In this document: piece after piece, positions 59,877 through 64,000 of the stretch
Layout of the letters: each line of letters opens with the position of its first letter
Numbering within the stretch: the stretch's first letter is position 1
Assembly (NCBI GenBank): GCA_945865175.1
Contig: CAMBDA010000005.1
Span: forward strand, 34,857-98,856
Direction of reading: 5' to 3'
From: an uncultured Prevotellaceae bacterium
GTDB lineage: Bacteria; Bacteroidota; Bacteroidia; Bacteroidales; Bacteroidaceae
DNA: 64,000 nucleotides
Program-made: the position numbers and the translations under genes
The notes under the pieces: model-generated
Told to the model about the DNA's origin: nothing
What the model saw: only the letters and a program-made list of their open reading frames with translations
The model's database searches: none

Positions 59877-61238
59877 ATGGAAAACAATAAGGGTAAGAAG
59901 GCGGCCTACTTTACATTGGGCTGTAAACTCAATTTTGCTGAAACCAGTTCCATTGGACAGGAACTCAAGGCTGCGGGTATACGCACGGTCAGGCAGGGTG
60001 AGATAGCCGACGTGTGCGTGATAAATACGTGTAGCGTCACAGAGGTAGCCGACCAAAAATGTCGTCAGGCGATTCACCGGCTTGTACGCAACCATCCTGG
60101 TGCGCTGGTTGTGGTGACCGGTTGCTATGCCCAGCTGAACCCCGAACAGGTGGGCCACATTGATGGCGTTCATCTTGTGCTGGGCACTGAGCAGAAGGGA
60201 CATATTGCCGAATACGTTCTGGATTATCTGGAGCGTATGCCTGAGGAACGTTGTGTTTTGCCCCTGCTTTCTGAGGTGGTACGTACTGCCGACATCCGCA
60301 CCTTTGTGCCTAGCTGTTCCTGTGGCGACCGTACACGCTATTTCTTGAAGGTACAGGACGGGTGCGACTATTATTGTACCTATTGCACCATTCCCAAGGC
60401 GCGTGGCCGAAGCCGTAACGGGAGCATCGCTTCTCTTGTGGAGCAAGCGCGCGGTGTGGCGGCCCGTGGAGGACATGAGATTGTCATCACAGGCGTGAAC
60501 ATCGGTGACTTCGGGAAATCAACAGGGGAGCGTTTTATCGACCTGCTCGGGGCATTGGATGCGGTAGAGGGAATCGACCGCTATCGCATCAGCAGTATTG
60601 AGCCTGATTTGCTGACAGACGACGTGATTACGTTTTGTGCCCGCAGCAGGGCTTTTATGCCCCATTTCCATATACCCTTGCAATGTGGCAGCGATGAGGT
60701 GCTGCGCCTGATGCACCGTCATTACGACACTGCTCTTTTTGAGGAAAAGATTACCCGCATCCGGTCTTTGATGCCAGATGCGTTTATTGGGGTGGACGTG
60801 ATTGTCGGAAGTCGCGGAGAGACAGAGGAACTGTTCCGGCAGAGTCTGTCCTTTATGCAGCGGATTCCCGTGTCACAGTACCATGTGTTCAGCTATAGCG
60901 AGCGGCCGGGTACCATGGCCTTGAAGATTCCGCATGTTGTAAGAACGGAGGAGAAGCATGCCCGCAGTCAGAAGGTGATTGCACTCAGCGAACGTCTGCT
61001 CACTTCCTTCTACGAGCGTTTTGTGGGGCAGGTCCGTCCCGTACTGATAGAACATAGCCGGAAGGCTGGGTGTGTACATGGCTTCACCGACAATTATATC
61101 CGTGTGGAGATTCCATGTGGGCAGACGATGCCCGATAATGTGATTCTGCCAGTACGGTTGGGCAACTGGAATGCGACACATGATGCGCTCATGGGTACTG
61201 TGGAACAATGTGGATGCAAACATGGAGATGATGAATAG
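59877..61238 (+). CDS. mtaB: tRNA t6A37 methylthiotransferase MtaB
   Basis: 453 residues. UPF0004 domain with FTLGCKLNFAETSSIG and VINTCSVTEVADQKCRQ, TGCYAQLNPE; radical-SAM motif DGCDYYCTYCTIPKARGRSRN; C-terminal TRAM-like part. It adds a methylthio group to t6A at position 37 of Lys-tRNA. It acts after the Sua5 product encoded at 41.0-41.6 kb. The mRNA is probably leaderless. Confidence 0.93.
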   Translation: MENNKGKKAAYFTLGCKLNFAETSSIGQELKAAGIRTVRQGEIADVCVINTCSVTEVADQKCRQAIHRLVRNHPGALVVVTGCYAQLNPEQVGHIDGVHLVLGTEQKGHIAEYVLDYLERMPEERCVLPLLSEVVRTADIRTFVPSCSCGDRTRYFLKVQDGCDYYCTYCTIPKARGRSRNGSIASLVEQARGVAARGGHEIVITGVNIGDFGKSTGERFIDLLGALDAVEGIDRYRISSIEPDLLTDDVITFCARSRAFMPHFHIPLQCGSDEVLRLMHRHYDTALFEEKITRIRSLMPDAFIGVDVIVGSRGETEELFRQSLSFMQRIPVSQYHVFSYSERPGTMALKIPHVVRTEEKHARSQKVIALSERLLTSFYERFVGQVRPVLIEHSRKAGCVHGFTDNYIRVEIPCGQTMPDNVILPVRLGNWNATHDALMGTVEQCGCKHGDDE

Positions 61239-62256
61239 GATAGCCATTGTGATTCTGAATTGGAACGGGAGCAAGATGCTGCACCGCTTTCTTCCCGCAG
61301 TGCTTGCCTGTTCCCAGGGGGCAGACATCGTTGTAGCCGACAATCACAGCACTGACGACAGTGTGAGGATGCTTCGGGAGTCCTTCCCACAGGTGCGTTT
61401 GATTGAGCTTGAGCAGAACCTGGGGTTTGCCCAGGGGTATCAGGTGGCATTGGCGCAGGTTAAGGCCGAGTTCTATGTGTTGCTCAACAATGACGTGGAG
61501 GTCACTCCCGGATGGCTCGGTCCCTTGTGCCAATATATGGATTCCCATCCCCAGGTGGCTGCCTGCCAGCCCAAACTGCGTTGCCTATGGAACCGTTCGC
61601 GCTTCGAGTATGCGGGTGCTTGCGGGGGCTATGTGGATGCTTTGGGCTATCCTTATTGTCGAGGCAGGGTGATGGCAGTGGTGGAGAGCGACGAGGGCCA
61701 GTACGATGCAGTGGCATCGGTATTGTGGGCCACAGGAGCTGCCTTGTTTATCCGCAGCCAAGTATATTGGGAGGTCGGTGGGCTCGACGGCCGTTTCTTT
61801 GCCCATCAGGAGGAGATTGACTTGTGTTGGCGCATCAGAAGCCGTGGATATGGCGTGGCATGTGTGCCCCAGAGTGTAGTCTTCCATTGGGGAGGCGGCA
61901 CCTTGCCCAAGGACAGCCCGCACAAGACCTATTTGAATTTTCGCAACAATCTGTTGCTGCTCTATAAGAACCTGCCGGACGACCGTTTGTCGCGTGTGAT
62001 GAGAATCAGATGGCTGCTGGATGCCCTGGCTTCCCTGCAGTTTCTTGCGAAGGGGAATATGGCCTCATTTTGGGCTGTCTGGAGAGCCCGCAGGGACTTT
62101 TGCAGCCTGAAGCACCGCTTCCGTGCCGACCGTGAGGAGAACCTTCGAAAAACTGTAGTAAGCCCCGTACCCGAACAGACGGACATCAGTATCCTTTGGC
62201 AGTATTATGTACGATGGCGCAGGACGTTCACACAATTACCAAATCAAATTATATAG
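61231..62256 (+). CDS. Glycosyltransferase family 2
   Basis: 341 residues. GT-A fold: IAIVILNWNGSKMLHRFLPA, VADNHSTDDSV, NLGFAQGYQVALAQ and YVLLNNDVEV (the DxD-type site), later GGLDGRFFAHQEEIDLCWR with the catalytic acidic cluster, as in rhamnosyltransferase-like GT2 enzymes. No membrane helix. It overlaps the end of mtaB by 8 bp. ATGs at 61222 and 61228 are also possible; 61231 gives the normal N-terminus (MNRIAIVILNWNG). Confidence 0.88.
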   Translation: MNRIAIVILNWNGSKMLHRFLPAVLACSQGADIVVADNHSTDDSVRMLRESFPQVRLIELEQNLGFAQGYQVALAQVKAEFYVLLNNDVEVTPGWLGPLCQYMDSHPQVAACQPKLRCLWNRSRFEYAGACGGYVDALGYPYCRGRVMAVVESDEGQYDAVASVLWATGAALFIRSQVYWEVGGLDGRFFAHQEEIDLCWRIRSRGYGVACVPQSVVFHWGGGTLPKDSPHKTYLNFRNNLLLLYKNLPDDRLSRVMRIRWLLDALASLQFLAKGNMASFWAVWRARRDFCSLKHRFRADREENLRKTVVSPVPEQTDISILWQYYVRWRRTFTQLPNQII

Positions 62257-62262
62257 AGAACC

Positions 62263-63123
62263 ATGAGAAGAAGAAGTTTTATCAAGACTGCTGTCGCCGG
62301 GGCGGCAGTAATGACTTTGCCGGGATGGGGCGGTCAGATGTATGCAGCCACTGCATCCACCCCTTACATGAAGCCGGCTTCTGGAGAGGATGCCTTCCAT
62401 TTGGGAATGGCGGGCTACACTTTTGTGCATTTCAACCTGGAAACCACACTGGCCACCATGAAACGTCTGAATGTACACTATTTGTGCATCAAGGATTTCC
62501 ATCTCCCGCTTGACAGCAATGCAGCACAGATAGCGGCCTTTCACGCCAAACTGGCCGAGTATGGGGTCAAGGGCTATGCTGTGGGCCCCATCTATATGAA
62601 GTCCAAGGAGGCTGTCGATCAGGCCTTCGAGTATGCCAAAAGGGTGGGGGTAGACCTTCTTGTGGGTGTTCCCAATTATGAATTGTTGCCCTATGTGGAG
62701 ACCAAGGTCAAGCAGTACGACATTCGTTTGGCCATTCATCTTCATGGCCCCGACATGCCGCTTTATCCTGATGCTACGGACATCTGGAACAATGTGAAGG
62801 ACATGGACCCGCGGATGGGCATGTGTCTGGACATCGGCCATGACCTGCGCAAGGGCTCTGATCCTTTGGTGGACCTCAAGCGTTATTCCAGCCGTGTTTT
62901 CGACATTCACCTCAAGGATGTGACCGACTGCACCAAGGCTGGTCACGCCATTGAGTTGGGACGTGGGCGGATTGATTTCCCGCGTTTTGTGAAGACGCTC
63001 CGGAAGGTGGGATATGCTGGTTCATGCAGCCTGGAGTATGAAAAGGACATGAAGGACCCCTTTATGGGCATTGCCGAGAGCGTTGGCTATTTCAGGGCGG
63101 TCTGCGATACAACCAGGAAATAA
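62263..63123 (+). CDS. Tat-exported sugar-phosphate isomerase/epimerase-like TIM-barrel protein
   Basis: 286 residues. RRRSFIKTAVAGAAVMTLPG is a twin-arginine-like signal. The xylose-isomerase-like TIM barrel follows: LGMAGYTFVHFNLETTLA, YDIRLAIHLHGPD, MGMCLDIGHDLRKG, FDIHLKDVTDC and GRGRIDFPRFVKTL, GSCSLEYEKD, with the metal-binding His, Asp and Glu of the family. The substrate is unknown. Six bp follow the GT2 stop. Confidence 0.82.
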   Translation: MRRRSFIKTAVAGAAVMTLPGWGGQMYAATASTPYMKPASGEDAFHLGMAGYTFVHFNLETTLATMKRLNVHYLCIKDFHLPLDSNAAQIAAFHAKLAEYGVKGYAVGPIYMKSKEAVDQAFEYAKRVGVDLLVGVPNYELLPYVETKVKQYDIRLAIHLHGPDMPLYPDATDIWNNVKDMDPRMGMCLDIGHDLRKGSDPLVDLKRYSSRVFDIHLKDVTDCTKAGHAIELGRGRIDFPRFVKTLRKVGYAGSCSLEYEKDMKDPFMGIAESVGYFRAVCDTTRK

Positions 63124-63127
63124 GACG

Positions 63128-63835
63128 ATGGAGGCAGCACTGTATCTGATTCCTGTTACATTGGGCAACACCTCACACTCGCAGGTGTTGCCCGCATACA
63201 ATGCAACCATTGTATGCCAGATTCGTCATTTCGTGGTGGAGAATGTGCGTTCCGCACGTCGTTTCCTGCGCAGTATCGACCGGGATTTCCCCATCGATGA
63301 TTGTGTGTTCTTTGAGATGGGCAAGCACGCAGATGAACGCCTCTTTTCTCAGTATCTCCAGCCATTGCGTGATGGATTGCCTGTGGGGGTCATCAGCGAG
63401 GCTGGCTGTCCGGCTGTGGCCGATCCCGGGTCGGCAGTGGTGGGGATAGCGCATCGTCAGGGATTGCGTGTGATACCTTTGGTGGGACCTAGCAGCATGA
63501 TAATGGCAGTGATGTCCAGTGGGTTCAATGGTCAGAGCTTTGCTTTCAATGGCTACCTTCCCGTGGATTCATCTAGCCGTGTCAGGCGAATCAAGGCATT
63601 GGAATCGAGGGCTTGGAACGAGAACCAGACGCAGCTTTTCATTGAGGCTCCTTATCGTAACCAGAAGATGCTCCAGTCCTTGCTCTCCACCTTGCGTCCT
63701 GCCACCAGATTGTGTGTGGCAGCAGGAATCACAACCGAACAGGAGTATATCCACACCAGCACAGTTGCGGAGTGGAAGCGCCGGCAGCTTCCTAGCCTGG
63801 ACGATGTTCCTGCCATTTTCTTGATTGCCCGATAG
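63128..63835 (+). CDS. RsmI-like SAM-dependent methyltransferase
   Basis: 235 residues of the tetrapyrrole-methylase fold: ALYLIPVTLGNTS at the start, GVISEAGCPAVADPGSAVVGIAH (SAM loop), VIPLVGPSSMIMAVMSSGFNGQSFAFNGYLP and a FIEAPYRNQKML block as in RsmI (16S rRNA C1402 2'-O-methylase). The Bacteroidota short form lacks the RsmI C-terminal extension. The exact target is inferred. Confidence 0.82.
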   Translation: MEAALYLIPVTLGNTSHSQVLPAYNATIVCQIRHFVVENVRSARRFLRSIDRDFPIDDCVFFEMGKHADERLFSQYLQPLRDGLPVGVISEAGCPAVADPGSAVVGIAHRQGLRVIPLVGPSSMIMAVMSSGFNGQSFAFNGYLPVDSSSRVRRIKALESRAWNENQTQLFIEAPYRNQKMLQSLLSTLRPATRLCVAAGITTEQEYIHTSTVAEWKRRQLPSLDDVPAIFLIAR

Positions 63836-63863
63836 GGGCATCCCTGTCCTTGATGGCTTGTAT

Positions 63864-64000
63864 TTATTCCTTGGGCAGATAGTCGAAACTGTCGATGGTG
63901 CCTGTCTTTGAGGAAAAGCTGATGCCCACCTGGTATACCTTGCGACTGTCTGCGGCATAGGGTCTGGCATAGCCCTTGTCGGCTATCTGCTGCAGGGCGG
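63864..64000 (-). CDS. AAA-ATPase-like / PD-(D/E)XK nuclease protein, C-terminal fragment
   Basis: Only the last ~45 codons lie in the window: ALQQIADKGYARPYAADSRK, then VGISFSSKTGTIDSF and DYLPKE. This matches the end of the common Bacteroidota proteins with an AAA-ATPase-like domain and a C-terminal PD-(D/E)XK nuclease-superfamily domain. It is convergent with the RsmI-like gene; no terminator is evident in the 28-bp gap. Confidence 0.7.
   Translation of the reverse strand, partial: ALQQIADKGYARPYAADSRKVYQVGISFSSKTGTIDSFDYLPKE

Noticed and set aside
63569..63970. A 133-codon minus-strand frame at the right edge
   Set aside because: It overlaps the RsmI-like gene and lies in a different frame from the AAA-ATPase/PD-(D/E)XK fragment, which has the recognisable ending.

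Overview
The window reads as a chromosomal segment of a gut-type Bacteroidales bacterium (Bacteroides/Prevotella/Paraprevotella range). Three kinds of evidence support this. Nearly every transcription unit starts with the Bacteroidota promoter pattern TTTG-N19-21-TAnnTTTG. Genes mostly lack Shine-Dalgarno sequences, except the ribosomal protein genes. Several families typical of the phylum are present: DUF5606, DUF4924, DUF4827, DUF5723, RprX/RprY, EF-G2, BspA-like leucine-rich repeats and pectin-degrading glycoside hydrolases. The species cannot be named from the sequence alone.

Layout. 0-3 kb: a cut-off secreted GH105-like gene and the helicase HrpB. 3.2-8.9 kb: a tightly coupled locus that looks like an inositol-phospholipid pathway (nucleotidyltransferase, ATP-grasp enzyme, CDP-alcohol phosphatidyltransferase, YbhN/AglD-like membrane protein, HAD phosphatase, then myo-inositol-phosphate synthase); four of the joins between these genes are stop/start overlaps or short gaps. 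9.2-12.1 kb: a membrane-bound AraC regulator divergent from a secreted leucine-rich-repeat protein. 12.2-12.7 kb: an internally deleted IS with intact terminal inverted repeats. 12.8-13.3 kb: a five-tRNA operon (Val, Arg, Tyr, Gly, Asp). 13.5-20.1 kb: housekeeping genes (pepT, S4 protein, pth, rplY, nusB, yajC, ybbR, coaE). 20.2-24.7 kb: a sensor kinase-like protein without the phospho-acceptor His, an ornithine cyclodeaminase homologue, a GH5 and a HU-like/winged-helix protein whose leader contains a large nested palindrome. 24.9-34.6 kb: a 1,615-residue GH106-GH105-GH28 pectinase that follows two half-size chromate transporters and purL at 6-7 bp spacings. 34.7-44.5 kb: an outer-membrane protein, a lipoprotein, a nucleoside hydrolase, a ClC channel, Sua5, RF3, DUF4924 and a LysE exporter. 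44.6-52.6 kb: a ROK kinase, rpe, a minimal ComEC, an ECF sigma factor, fmt, a DHH phosphoesterase, DUF4827 and HemW. 52.7-57.5 kb: EF-G2, RprX/RprY and a 53-residue membrane protein. 57.6-64 kb: a MarR regulator divergent from rpsF-rpsR-rplI, a Cys-Cys-repeat lipoprotein, mtaB, a GT2 glycosyltransferase, a Tat-type TIM-barrel protein, an RsmI-like methyltransferase and the end of an AAA-ATPase/PD-(D/E)XK protein.

The most unusual items are an ATP-grasp enzyme resembling inositol-phosphate kinases inside the inositol-lipid locus, the three-enzyme pectinase fusion, the nested palindrome in the HU/winged-helix leader, the sensor kinase without an H-box histidine, and repeated promoter-to-ATG distances of 5-8 nt that suggest leaderless transcripts. 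No CRISPR array, rRNA operon or prophage was seen.
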